Assembly (NCBI GenBank): GCA_049423065.1
Contig: JBMSQB010000031.1
Coordinates: 1 to 48,469, forward strand
Reading direction: 5' to 3'
Length of the DNA: 48,469 nt
Origin: SYIM01 sp041182885
Lineage (GTDB): Bacteria > Pseudomonadota > Gammaproteobacteria > Burkholderiales > Burkholderiaceae_E
A program made the position numbers and the translations under genes. Below, one piece after another: positions 16,439 to 24,364 of this stretch. Positions within the stretch are counted from its first letter, which is position 1. Every line of letters begins with the position of its first letter. Below the pieces are notes generated by a model. That model had not been told where the DNA came from and did no database searches. It saw nothing but the letters and a program-made list of their open reading frames with translations.

Positions 16439-17698
16439 ATGAATGCGCCTCCCCCTCCCTCTGCGCCTGTGCCTGCCTCCGCTCCGATGATTGCGCTTGC
16501 CGTCACGCTTGCGGTGCAGGCCCTCGCATCGTTTTCACTTGCTGTCCCCTCGGTGCTCGCACCGGCGGTGGCGAGTGAGTTCGGCATGCAGGCCCAGCAT
16601 GTCGGCTGGCTCGTGAGCGTCGCCTACCTCACTGCCATGCTGGCGGGGCTGTCCTGCGGGGCGCTATCGCGTCGTCACGGTCCGGTTCGCATGAGCCAGT
16701 TTGCGTTGCTCGCCATGGCGGTGGCGCTGGTGTGCTGCGTTTTCACGCAGGCGTGGCTGCTGCTGCTGGCTGGGGTTCTCATCGGGGTCGGTTACGGCAT
16801 CCCGAACCCAACGGCGGCCGATATCCTGAGCCGCCACTCGCCCCGGGAACGACGCGGCCTGTTTTTCTCGATCAAGCAAACGGGTGTGCCAGCGGGTGTG
16901 GCCATCACCGGAGTCTTGATTCCGTTCCTCGTGGCGCTCATCGACTGGCGTTCCGCATTGCTGGTCATGGCGTGTGTGCTGCTGGTGGTGGCCCTTCTGA
17001 TTGGCGGTGCGCGACGAAGCCTCGATCCCCCGAGGGGGCCGCAGGCGGCGCCGGCTGCGTCGGGTGAGCCAGCTTCGGGGATTTTCCGGACGCTCACGAG
17101 CTCTGTCTGGCAGCCGCTTCGCATCGTCTTTGAAAATCCTTCGCTGCGCAGGCTGGGCCTGGTATCGCTTGTTTATGCCTTCACGCAGGTGGTGTACCTC
17201 AGCTTTCTGGTGTCGGCGTTGAAGATCGAGCATCAGATGTCGCTCACCGCAGCCGCGGCGCTCCTGTCGGCCTCACAGATCGTGAGCATGGTTGCCAGGG
17301 TGGGGTGGGGCTATGTATCCGACCGCTGGGTGGATCCGGGGCGACTGCTGGGCCTGCTCGGGCTGGGCATGTCGGCAAGTCTGATGATGCTCGCGTTCGT
17401 ACCGGTAGGGGCTTCGCCCGCGCTCATGCTGGGCGTGACCGTCGTGTGCGCCGCCACCGCCGTGTCATGGAACGGGGTGTTCTATGCCGATCTGGTGCGC
17501 CACGTGGCGCCCGCTGAGGTCACGCGGGCCACCGGTGCAACGCAGTTCCTCACTTTCATGGGCGGCGTCACGGGCGGGGCGGGATTTGTCGGACTGCTGA
17601 GTCTCACCGGTTCTTATTCGGCCGGCTTTGCCGTGGTGGCGCTCATCCCTCTGGTCACTGCGCTTTTCATGCTGAGAAGCGCCGCACGTTCGCGCTAG
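16439..17698 (+). CDS. MFS transporter
   Basis: The 419-residue membrane protein has about twelve hydrophobic segments. MFS motif A-like sequence LSRRHGPVRMSQ lies after TM2, and a second half begins near residue 220 after a cytoplasmic Pro/Ala-rich loop. It resembles members that move small organic acids (CynX/NimT or oxalate/formate type), but the substrate cannot be read from the sequence. Its upstream neighbour is the divergent WYL regulator, a natural candidate to control it. Its stop shares CTAG with the convergent RTX gene. Confidence 0.85.
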   Translation: MNAPPPPSAPVPASAPMIALAVTLAVQALASFSLAVPSVLAPAVASEFGMQAQHVGWLVSVAYLTAMLAGLSCGALSRRHGPVRMSQFALLAMAVALVCCVFTQAWLLLLAGVLIGVGYGIPNPTAADILSRHSPRERRGLFFSIKQTGVPAGVAITGVLIPFLVALIDWRSALLVMACVLLVVALLIGGARRSLDPPRGPQAAPAASGEPASGIFRTLTSSVWQPLRIVFENPSLRRLGLVSLVYAFTQVVYLSFLVSALKIEHQMSLTAAAALLSASQIVSMVARVGWGYVSDRWVDPGRLLGLLGLGMSASLMMLAFVPVGASPALMLGVTVVCAATAVSWNGVFYADLVRHVAPAEVTRATGATQFLTFMGGVTGGAGFVGLLSLTGSYSAGFAVVALIPLVTALFMLRSAARSR

Positions 17699-20600
17699 CC
17701 GAGCATCAACGGGTCGAGCTGCACGATCAGCTCCACTGCCGGCTGGGTTGGACTGTCGGCGAGGCCCCATTGTGAAGGCGCGATCGACAGCGGTTCGGCG
17801 AGCGAGCGGAGATAGTCGTCGGGGAGCGTGACGGCTGCGTTCGACCCGGCCGGGCGCCAGCTGCCATCAACGTCGCCAAGAAGCACTGCGATCCAGTTGT
17901 GGGTGCTGGCATCCGGAAGTGTGCTGCCGGTGACCGAACCCGGGATCGATGGGCGCGGGCCTGAAGAAGGCGCTGCGACTGCGAGATCGGTCGCTTCCGG
18001 AATGAACAGCCACGGTGCGTCGGGGAGCGCCCGGGTGCCAAGCGCAATCTCGAGCAGTGCCTGCGCATCGGGCAAGGTCACCGCGAGGTCGCCGTTGAGG
18101 TCGGCCGCCAGTCGCTGAAACAGGCTGAGTTCAGATGCGGGCTGTGAGCTGTTTGATGCCTGGGAGACCGCGCGCCCGGCCGAAAGCTTGAGCGCGGTGA
18201 GCACATCGGCCGCACCCACGGCTTCGCTCCCGCCCGATAACGGAGCGCCTGGATTGGTGCTGCTGGTCAAGTTGGCCGCAGAGAGCGCGGCATGGCTCTT
18301 CCAGTGCCAGACGAGGCCACGTCCGGTGGCAGACAGGGTATCGGTGGCGAGGTTCGACACCATGACCGTCCGATCGGAAAAGACCAGTTCCTCGACGCCT
18401 GACAGCATGACGCTTGCCCAGCCGGTCTCGGCCTTGTCGATCAGCCATTGAGCGCCATCGCCCGACCCCAGGGCGCGTGCGCGAAAAAGCGTGGACGGCG
18501 CGTTGAACACCGCGCGGTCGAGCCCGGCGCCGCCCCATGCGTGGTCGCCAGAGTCGACCTGTTCGAACCGGTCGTCGCCTGCATCGCCCGACAACCGGTC
18601 TGCGCCGCTGCCGCCCGTCAGCGTGTCGTTACCTTCGCCTCCGGCCAGCGAGTCAAGGCCCGCCTCGCCCAGCAGCCGATCATGGCCTGCGCCCGCAGCG
18701 ATCTGGTCATTGCCAGCGCCGCCTTCGATCAGATTGTCGAGCGTATTGCCAAAGAGCCTGTCGCCGAAGGACGAGCCGGTGAGCGACTCGATCCGGGTGC
18801 CGAAATTGACCGTGATCTGGCCCGCTGCGGTGATGGATTCGGCCCAGGCGCCAATCCAGCCTCGATAACCGGGCTCGAGCGCGATGACGACGGCAGCCTG
18901 CGCCTGCGAAGCGTCGATCCGGTCATTGCCGCCGCCATCCCAGATGAAGCTGGGCTGAGCGGGGCTGATGAGGGTGATGTCGTCGGCGCGCGCCGGGTCA
19001 TGGGCGCCAACCCGGTAGACATCATCGCCCGAGCGGGTGGATGCACTGGGCCCGTACAGGTAGTGAAGCGCAGCGATGTCGAGTGGCCGCAAACTGGAGA
19101 CCCAGAACGCCTTGTTCGCGTCCCCCTGGTTGTCATAGGACATGACAGTCCAGCGAAGCGTTTCATCGGGCTTGGGCAGCACAGCGAAGCTGTCGTCGGG
19201 GTCGTCCTCGTCGGCAAACGGATGCTTGAGGCCCAGCGCATGCGTGATTTCGTGAATGAGGGTGAGCGCGCCATAGCTGCCCGCGACCGGGTCGGCGTTT
19301 TCCTGGCTGGGGTCGGTGTTGAGAAAGACGTCGCTGCCAATCTGCGAACTCGACGGATAGCGTGCGTAGCCCGCGCTGCCTGTCTGCCGATTGTTTGCCA
19401 GCGCGATCACGTTGGGTGCGTCGGCGCTTGCGACCGGAACGAACTGGAGGTCGACGATGCCTTGAAGGTAGGTGAGCACCCGTGCGGTGGCGCTTTGCTG
19501 GACAGGCGAAAAGACTTCGAAGCCCTCGCCATCAGTGGGGCGCGAATCGGTGATGTAGGCGGGAAGCTGGGTGGGGAAGGTGTAACCGATCTGCCTTGCC
19601 GGACCGAGCAGGGTCGCGAAAGACCCGCCGGACGCATCCACCGGTATCAGACCGTCTATCCAGTAAGGCAGGCGGGCAACGCCTGTGCCCAGCACAAAGG
19701 ATTCGATCCCTGCCGGACGCTTGAAGAAATCGGCCAGCACGAGCGCGCTGTCCGCAGTGCCCGACTGCTCGACCACCCGGGTGAGGGCGCTTCCGATCAG
19801 GTAGTGGTCGTTGCCCTCGCCGCCCACCAGCAGATTGCTGCCCGCGCCGCCGTCCAGCGTGTCATTGCCCTCGGCGCCGTAGAGCTCGTCGTTATCATCG
19901 CCGCCAATGAGACGATCATGACCTTCTGCGCCCTGCAGGGTGTCATGTCCGGTGCCGCCGACAGCCGTGTCATCGCCCAGCCCGCCCACGAACGAATCGT
20001 CGCCCGCGCCGCCGTCCACCGAGTTGGCACCGTCGTCGCCGGTGTCGGTCTGCGTGCGGGAGTAGAGGCGGTCGTTACCGGCGCCGCCGATCAGGGTATC
20101 CAGCCCGGTGCTGGCGATGAGGGTGTCATCGCCGTCCTGGCCGTCAAGATGATCGTTCCCCGCGCTGCCGATCAGGCTGTCGTGGCCCGTGCCGCCCGCG
20201 ACCCGGTCATCATCCGCACCGCCATCTGCGGTGTCGTCGCCCGCGCCGCCGTCAAGGCTGTCGCGACCCTCGTCGCCGAACAATCGGTCGTGCCCGTTGT
20301 TGCCGGTCAGCCGATCCTCGCCTGCCTCGCCCTGCAGGGTGTCGTCACCGTCGTCACCCGAAACCGAGTCGTTACCCAGTCCGCCCGCAAAGAGATCGTT
20401 TCCAGCGCCACCGCTTGCCAAATTGGCGCCGTCATCAAAGTCGGGTGCCAGATCTGTGGTTCGGGAATAGATGGCGTCGTCGCCGTCACCGCCGTGTAGC
20501 GTGTCCAGTCCAGGTCCTGCGATCAGCGTGTCGTTCGCAGCGCCGCCAACAATGCTGTCGTCATCCGCGCCTCCGGCCAGGAGGTCATACCCATCGCCAC

Positions 20601-21150
20601 CTTCGAGCGTGTCATTGCCTTCGGCGCCGTGGAGCTCATCGTTGTCGTCGCCGCCGATGAGACGATCATGACCTTCCGCGCCCTGGAGGGTGTCATGTCC
20701 GGTGCCGCCGACAGCCGTGTCATTGCCCAGCCCGCCCACGAACGAATCGTCGCCCGCGCCGCCGTCCACCGAGTTGGCACCGTCGTCGCCGGTGTCGGTC
20801 TGCGTGCGGGAGTAGAGGCGGTCGTTACCGGCGCCGCCGATCAGGGTATCCAGCCCGGTGCTGGCGATGAGGGTGTCATCGCCATCGTCGCCTGATGCCG
20901 AGTCATTGCCCAGGCCGCCCACGAAGAGGTCATTTCCGGCGCCGCCAATCACCCGATTCCCGCCGTCGTCGAATGTGGCGGCCATATTGGTGGTGCGCGA
21001 ATAAAACTGGTCGTCGCCTGCCCCACCATCGAGTGTGTCCAACCCAGGACCCGCGACCAGGATGTCGTTGCCATCGAGGCCAAGAATGGAATCGTTGGCC
21101 TCGGTTCCGTACAGGGTGTCGTTGCCGGCGGTGCCGTTGATGGGGTTCAC
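17695..21150 (-). CDS. Large RTX metalloprotease, serralysin-like (M10-type zinc motif)
   Basis: The 1151-residue protein has three zones. Residues 1-450 are calcium-binding RTX nonapeptide repeats (GGAGNDxLxG) interrupted by four YSRT-containing modules. Residues about 480-760 form a metzincin-like catalytic domain with HEITHALGLKH (633-643, zinc H633, H637, H643, catalytic E634) and a Met-turn around M670 (WTVMSYDNQ). A second RTX block covers about 795-880. The C terminus has dockerin-like calcium loops (DLNGDLAVTLPDAQALLEIA near 1015-1035; LLGDVDGSW near 1095). No N-terminal signal peptide is seen, consistent with type I secretion through a C-terminal signal. Classical serralysins have catalytic domain first and RTX last, so this order is unusual. 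No type I exporter lies nearby. Confidence 0.9.
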   Translation of the reverse strand: MNPINGTAGNDTLYGTEANDSILGLDGNDILVAGPGLDTLDGGAGDDQFYSRTTNMAATFDDGGNRVIGGAGNDLFVGGLGNDSASGDDGDDTLIASTGLDTLIGGAGNDRLYSRTQTDTGDDGANSVDGGAGDDSFVGGLGNDTAVGGTGHDTLQGAEGHDRLIGGDDNDELHGAEGNDTLEGGDGYDLLAGGADDDSIVGGAANDTLIAGPGLDTLHGGDGDDAIYSRTTDLAPDFDDGANLASGGAGNDLFAGGLGNDSVSGDDGDDTLQGEAGEDRLTGNNGHDRLFGDEGRDSLDGGAGDDTADGGADDDRVAGGTGHDSLIGSAGNDHLDGQDGDDTLIASTGLDTLIGGAGNDRLYSRTQTDTGDDGANSVDGGAGDDSFVGGLGDDTAVGGTGHDTLQGAEGHDRLIGGDDNDELYGAEGNDTLDGGAGSNLLVGGEGNDHYLIGSALTRVVEQSGTADSALVLADFFKRPAGIESFVLGTGVARLPYWIDGLIPVDASGGSFATLLGPARQIGYTFPTQLPAYITDSRPTDGEGFEVFSPVQQSATARVLTYLQGIVDLQFVPVASADAPNVIALANNRQTGSAGYARYPSSSQIGSDVFLNTDPSQENADPVAGSYGALTLIHEITHALGLKHPFADEDDPDDSFAVLPKPDETLRWTVMSYDNQGDANKAFWVSSLRPLDIAALHYLYGPSASTRSGDDVYRVGAHDPARADDITLISPAQPSFIWDGGGNDRIDASQAQAAVVIALEPGYRGWIGAWAESITAAGQITVNFGTRIESLTGSSFGDRLFGNTLDNLIEGGAGNDQIAAGAGHDRLLGEAGLDSLAGGEGNDTLTGGSGADRLSGDAGDDRFEQVDSGDHAWGGAGLDRAVFNAPSTLFRARALGSGDGAQWLIDKAETGWASVMLSGVEELVFSDRTVMVSNLATDTLSATGRGLVWHWKSHAALSAANLTSSTNPGAPLSGGSEAVGAADVLTALKLSAGRAVSQASNSSQPASELSLFQRLAADLNGDLAVTLPDAQALLEIALGTRALPDAPWLFIPEATDLAVAAPSSGPRPSIPGSVTGSTLPDASTHNWIAVLLGDVDGSWRPAGSNAAVTLPDDYLRSLAEPLSIAPSQWGLADSPTQPAVELIVQLDPLMLG
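19861..20133 (-). repeat. RTX-gene long direct repeat, copy B (C-terminal side)
   Basis: This 273-base block matches 20611-20883 at an offset of exactly 750 bases (250 codons). I count 9 mismatches in the first 113 positions and none in the remaining 160 (19974-20133). It encodes one full RTX module with a YSRT insertion. Exact identity including third codon positions suggests recent duplication or gene conversion. Confidence 0.9.
20611..20883 (-). repeat. RTX-gene long direct repeat, copy A (N-terminal side)
   Basis: This is the partner of the block at 19861-20133. The 160-base stretch 20724-20883 is identical to 19974-20133. Both copies lie in frame in the same gene, so recombination between them would delete or add exactly 250 residues without a frameshift. 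Confidence 0.9.
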
Positions 21151-21189
21151 GAGCAGTGAGCGCAGGAGGGCGGCAGAGCCGCAATCACG

Positions 21190-21633
21190 CTAGTGTGCAC
21201 CATCAGGGCTTCGTGTCACGCGATGCCAGGCCGAAATCGCGAGGGTGATCCATCCGGTAATGAGCAGTACGCCGCCGATCGGCGCGATCATCCCCAGGGC
21301 TCGCGGCGCGCCGAACGCGAGCGCATAGAGGCTGCCGCAGAAGAGCAGCACGCCCGCAGCGAAGCTGGCGGCCGATAGCCGGGCCGCAAACGAGGGCCGA
21401 ATCATGTGCAAGACGCCGACTGCAACGAGGGCAAGCGCATGGATCAGCTGATAGCGCGACGCCGTGTCGACCAGCGCAAGCGCCTCGGGCGGGAGCCGGC
21501 CGCGAAGCGCGTGCGCAGCGAAAGCCCCCGCAATGACGCCCAGCGCGCCCAGCAGGGCGCCCGTCGCAATCGACAGGCGCGCTGCACCGAGCGGGGCTGG
21601 CCGGCCCTCCGTGGCATTGCCGGCAGCGGTCAT
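21190..21633 (-). CDS. DUF423 family small inner-membrane protein
   Basis: The 147-residue protein has about four membrane helices. The first carries the family look GALLGALGVIAGAFAAHALRGRL, and later segments are LIHALALVAVGVLHM, AGVLLFCGSLYALAFG and PIGGVLLITGWITLAI. DUF423 (YgdD-like) proteins are widespread and have no settled function. It lies 39 bases upstream of the RTX gene's start on the same strand and 14 bases after the glutathione peroxidase stop, so the three may be cotranscribed. Confidence 0.9.
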   Translation of the reverse strand: MTAAGNATEGRPAPLGAARLSIATGALLGALGVIAGAFAAHALRGRLPPEALALVDTASRYQLIHALALVAVGVLHMIRPSFAARLSAASFAAGVLLFCGSLYALAFGAPRALGMIAPIGGVLLITGWITLAISAWHRVTRSPDGAH

Positions 21634-21647
21634 GGTATCGGCCTTGA

Positions 21648-22115
21648 TCAGCCCAGCAACCGTTCAATGGCAGGCGCGAGTGATTCAGGCGTGTCGGTGG
21701 GGGCGTGACGGCTGACGAGGGCTCCGCTGCGATCGATCAGAAATTTGGCAAAGTTCCAGCCGATGTCGGCGCCTCCGCTTTGCGACTTCAGCCACTGGTA
21801 GAGCGGATGCGCGCCCGGGCCGTTGACCTCGACCTTGGCAAACATGGGAAAGGTCACCTGAAAGCGGCTGCTGCAAAAGTTCTGGATCTGCGCCTCGCTG
21901 CCTGGTTCCTGCGCGCCGAACTGATTGCAGGGAAAGCCGAGTACCGCGAACCCCCGGTCGGCCAGCCGCGCATGCAGCGACTGCAGGCCTGAATACTGGG
22001 GCGTGAGGCCGCATTGGCTGGCGACATTGACGATCAGCAGCGTGCGCCCGCTGAATTCGGCGAGCGTTGCATCCCGGCCGTCGATCGTACGCACTGAAAA
22101 GCTGTGAAGGCTCAT
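21648..22115 (-). CDS. Glutathione peroxidase family thiol peroxidase
   Basis: The 155-residue protein reduces peroxides. The peroxidatic cysteine is C35 in NVASQCGLTPQY, followed by FPCNQFGAQEPG (C63) and the tryptophan motif GWNFAKFLID (W120). A further cysteine, C81 in NFCSSRF, is where bacterial BtuE-type enzymes often have the resolving residue, suggesting a thioredoxin-dependent enzyme. There is no signal peptide, so it is cytoplasmic. Confidence 0.93.
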   Translation of the reverse strand: MSLHSFSVRTIDGRDATLAEFSGRTLLIVNVASQCGLTPQYSGLQSLHARLADRGFAVLGFPCNQFGAQEPGSEAQIQNFCSSRFQVTFPMFAKVEVNGPGAHPLYQWLKSQSGGADIGWNFAKFLIDRSGALVSRHAPTDTPESLAPAIERLLG

Positions 22116-22159
22116 GGCGATGGTGTCCGTGGTGAGTTGCGGGTGAGGGGCTGGGAGGA

Positions 22160-23371
22160 TTAGGTGCGCGGCCGACGACCGTCGATGACTACGCCTGCTG
22201 CCGCCAGCTCGGCGAATTCGGTCGCACCGATTCCGATTGATTCAAGCACTTCTGCGCTGTGTTCGCCCAGGAGCGGGGCCGGCCTGCGGATTTCGGCCAG
22301 TGCGCCACTCGACTTCACCGGCAGCCCGATGTTTTTCATGGGACCAATCACCGGGTGATCGATGTCGACCACCATCCGGCGAGCCAGCACATGCGGGTCG
22401 GACAGTGCCTGCTCATAGGTGTAGACCGGGCCGCCAGGAATGCCCGCCGCGTCGAGTCGTTCAACCCATTGGGCGGTGGGCCGCGTGATGAGCACGGCTT
22501 CGATGGTCTGCTCGAGCGCGTCAAGGTTCGCAATGCGGAGCGAATTGGTGCGAAAACGCGGATCGTCGATCCAACCCGGCTGTTCGCAGACCTCGTTGCA
22601 GAGGGCGCGCCAGAGCTTGTCGGTGTTGGCCCCGACGGTGACATAGCCGTCCTGGGTACGAAGCGCCTGGTAGGGCGCAGACCGGCGGTGGCGCGTGCCA
22701 TTGGCAAGCGGCCGCTCTCCGGCGCCGAAGAACGCGGCAAATTCCCAGTGTGTCCAGGCGAGCCCTGCCTCGAGCAGCGAGGTTTCAACATACTGGCCCT
22801 TGCCGTGGCGAAGCTTCCCGACCAGGGCGCCCAGCACCGCATAGGTGGTCGTGATGCCAGCGGCGATGTCGTTCATGGCGATGCCTACCTTCACCGGCCG
22901 GCTGCCCTGCATGCCGGTCATGAGCATGATGCCCGACATGCCCTGCGCGATGATGTCGTATCCGCCCTTGCTCGACAGCGGTCCGGTCTGACCAAAGCCG
23001 GAAATGGATGCGTAGACCAGTCCCGGGTTGCGCGCCGACAGCGAGTCATAATCGACCCCCAGGCGTTTGGTGACGCCGGGACGAAAATTCTCCAGGACGA
23101 TGTCCGCGCCATCGGCGAGCTTCAGGAAAGCGCCCATGCCCCTCGGGTCTTTCAGATTGAGTGCCACGCTCCGCTTGTTGCGGTTCAGCACTGCAAAACA
23201 GTAGGACTCGCCATTGATCAGGGGGTCGAAGCGGCGGATTGCGTCGCCATCGGGCACGGTCTCGATCTTGATCACGTCGGCACCCATGTCAGCGAGCGTC
23301 ATGGCACAGAACGGACCCGACATCACGGTGGTCAGGTCGATGACGCGCAGACCTTCAAGGGGAAGTTTCAT
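22160..23371 (-). CDS. CaiB/BaiF family III CoA transferase (first copy)
   Basis: The 403-residue enzyme transfers CoA between carboxylic acids. Family marks are LRVIDLTTVMSGPFCAMTLADMGADVIKIE at the N terminus (two adjacent segments), NRNKRSVALNLKDPRG, LENFRPGV and ISGFGQTGP. The probable catalytic aspartate is D168 in GIAMNDIAAG, in the position of Asp169 of formyl-CoA transferase. The ATG at 23371 is preferred over the upstream ATG at 23422 because the conserved start follows directly. It is divergent from the crotonase/P450 operon across a 206-base gap, where I see no strong promoter. The acid substrate is unknown. Confidence 0.9.
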   Translation of the reverse strand: MKLPLEGLRVIDLTTVMSGPFCAMTLADMGADVIKIETVPDGDAIRRFDPLINGESYCFAVLNRNKRSVALNLKDPRGMGAFLKLADGADIVLENFRPGVTKRLGVDYDSLSARNPGLVYASISGFGQTGPLSSKGGYDIIAQGMSGIMLMTGMQGSRPVKVGIAMNDIAAGITTTYAVLGALVGKLRHGKGQYVETSLLEAGLAWTHWEFAAFFGAGERPLANGTRHRRSAPYQALRTQDGYVTVGANTDKLWRALCNEVCEQPGWIDDPRFRTNSLRIANLDALEQTIEAVLITRPTAQWVERLDAAGIPGGPVYTYEQALSDPHVLARRMVVDIDHPVIGPMKNIGLPVKSSGALAEIRRPAPLLGEHSAEVLESIGIGATEFAELAAAGVVIDGRRPRT

Positions 23372-23577
23372 CGGCAGGGTTTCCTGACAGAGACGTTTTG
23401 ACTTTGTGCCGCGATGCTGCAACGATCGCGGCGGCGTTTGGGCGCGCGGCAGATGGGCTTCGCGTGTTCATTTGCCCGCCGGGCGCCCGCGCACCCGGCT
23501 GGCCTGGCGCGGCGAACCCGATGGTCGCCGATTTTTCCTCTCACGTCATCCTGTTCCCTGCTGGAGAACTTTCAAAG

Positions 23578-24360
23578 ATGGGCGAACTGATCATCCGCCG
23601 CGACGGCCCGGTAGGCCGAGTCGTGTTTTCCAATCCCGCGAAATACAACGCAATGTCCTACGATATGTGGATGGCGTTGCCCCGGGCACTGAAAGACTTC
23701 GACGCCGACCCGTCCATTCGTCTGGTGGTGCTTGAAGGTGACGGCACCAAGGCGTTCGTATCGGGGGCCGACATCTCCCAGTTTGAATCGCGGCGCAGCG
23801 ACGCTGACGGCCAGGCAAGTTACAACCGTGCCGTGGAGATGGCCTATCTGTCGCCGATCGAATGCAGCAAGCCCGTGATCGCGAAGATTCGCGGCATCTG
23901 CATGGGTGGCGGCCTGGGGCTTGCGGCGGCCTGCGACCTCCGATTCTGTTCCGATGATTCTCGATTCCGCATGCCGGCGGCACGGCTCGGTCTGGGCTAC
24001 AACTCGGTGGGCGTTCGGCGCTTCCTCGACGTGTTTGGCTTGCAGAACACCCTGGATATTTTCTACACCGCGCGCATTTTCGGCGCTGCCGACGCCCTCA
24101 AGATGGGCTTCGCAAGCCGCGTGGAAAAGCCCGAGGCGCTCGATGCGGTGGTCGATGAATGGTGTGCCATGGTGGCTGCCAATGCACCGCTCACCCTCAA
24201 GGCGCTCAAGCTCACCGTGAACGAGCTGGGGCGCGATGCCGGTGAGCGCGATATGGACGCCGTGAACGCCGCGCTTGCCCGCTGCTACGCGAGCGATGAC
24301 TACCGCGAAGGCGCAGCCGCATTCATGGAGAAGCGCCCGCCCATGTTCCGCGGAGCCTGA
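23578..24360 (+). CDS. Enoyl-CoA hydratase/isomerase family protein (crotonase), first copy
   Basis: The 260-residue crotonase-fold protein has the oxyanion-hole segments KAFVSGADISQFE and IRGICMGGGLGLAAACDLRFC. The C-terminal AAFMEKRPPMFRG is a common crotonase ending. Such enzymes hydrate, isomerise or hydrolyse acyl-CoA thioesters; the exact reaction cannot be told. The frame is open from 23398, but the ATG at 23578 begins the conserved sequence. It is followed 4 bases later by the P450 gene, so the two are cotranscribed. Confidence 0.88.
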   Translation: MGELIIRRDGPVGRVVFSNPAKYNAMSYDMWMALPRALKDFDADPSIRLVVLEGDGTKAFVSGADISQFESRRSDADGQASYNRAVEMAYLSPIECSKPVIAKIRGICMGGGLGLAAACDLRFCSDDSRFRMPAARLGLGYNSVGVRRFLDVFGLQNTLDIFYTARIFGAADALKMGFASRVEKPEALDAVVDEWCAMVAANAPLTLKALKLTVNELGRDAGERDMDAVNAALARCYASDDYREGAAAFMEKRPPMFRGA

Positions 24361-24364
24361 GTCG

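Noticed and set aside
18448..20499. A 683-residue open frame on the plus strand opposite the RTX gene
   Set aside because: Its Val/Ala/Arg repeats are the mirror of RTX codons (GGxGxD read backwards); no start signal or domain supports it.
19800..21150. Regular repeats that could look like a CRISPR array
   Set aside because: Repeats are in-frame RTX codons of variable sequence without unique spacers of constant length.
22160..23371. Glu201 in the first CoA transferase, where many relatives have Asp in a similar ALLDS-like motif
   Set aside because: The catalytic Asp of the family lies earlier, in the DxxAG motif, which is intact (D168), so this is not evidence of an inactive enzyme.
23372..23577. 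Possible promoter with TTGACT near 23397 in the divergent gap
   Set aside because: No acceptable -10 box at proper spacing on either strand, so I do not call it.
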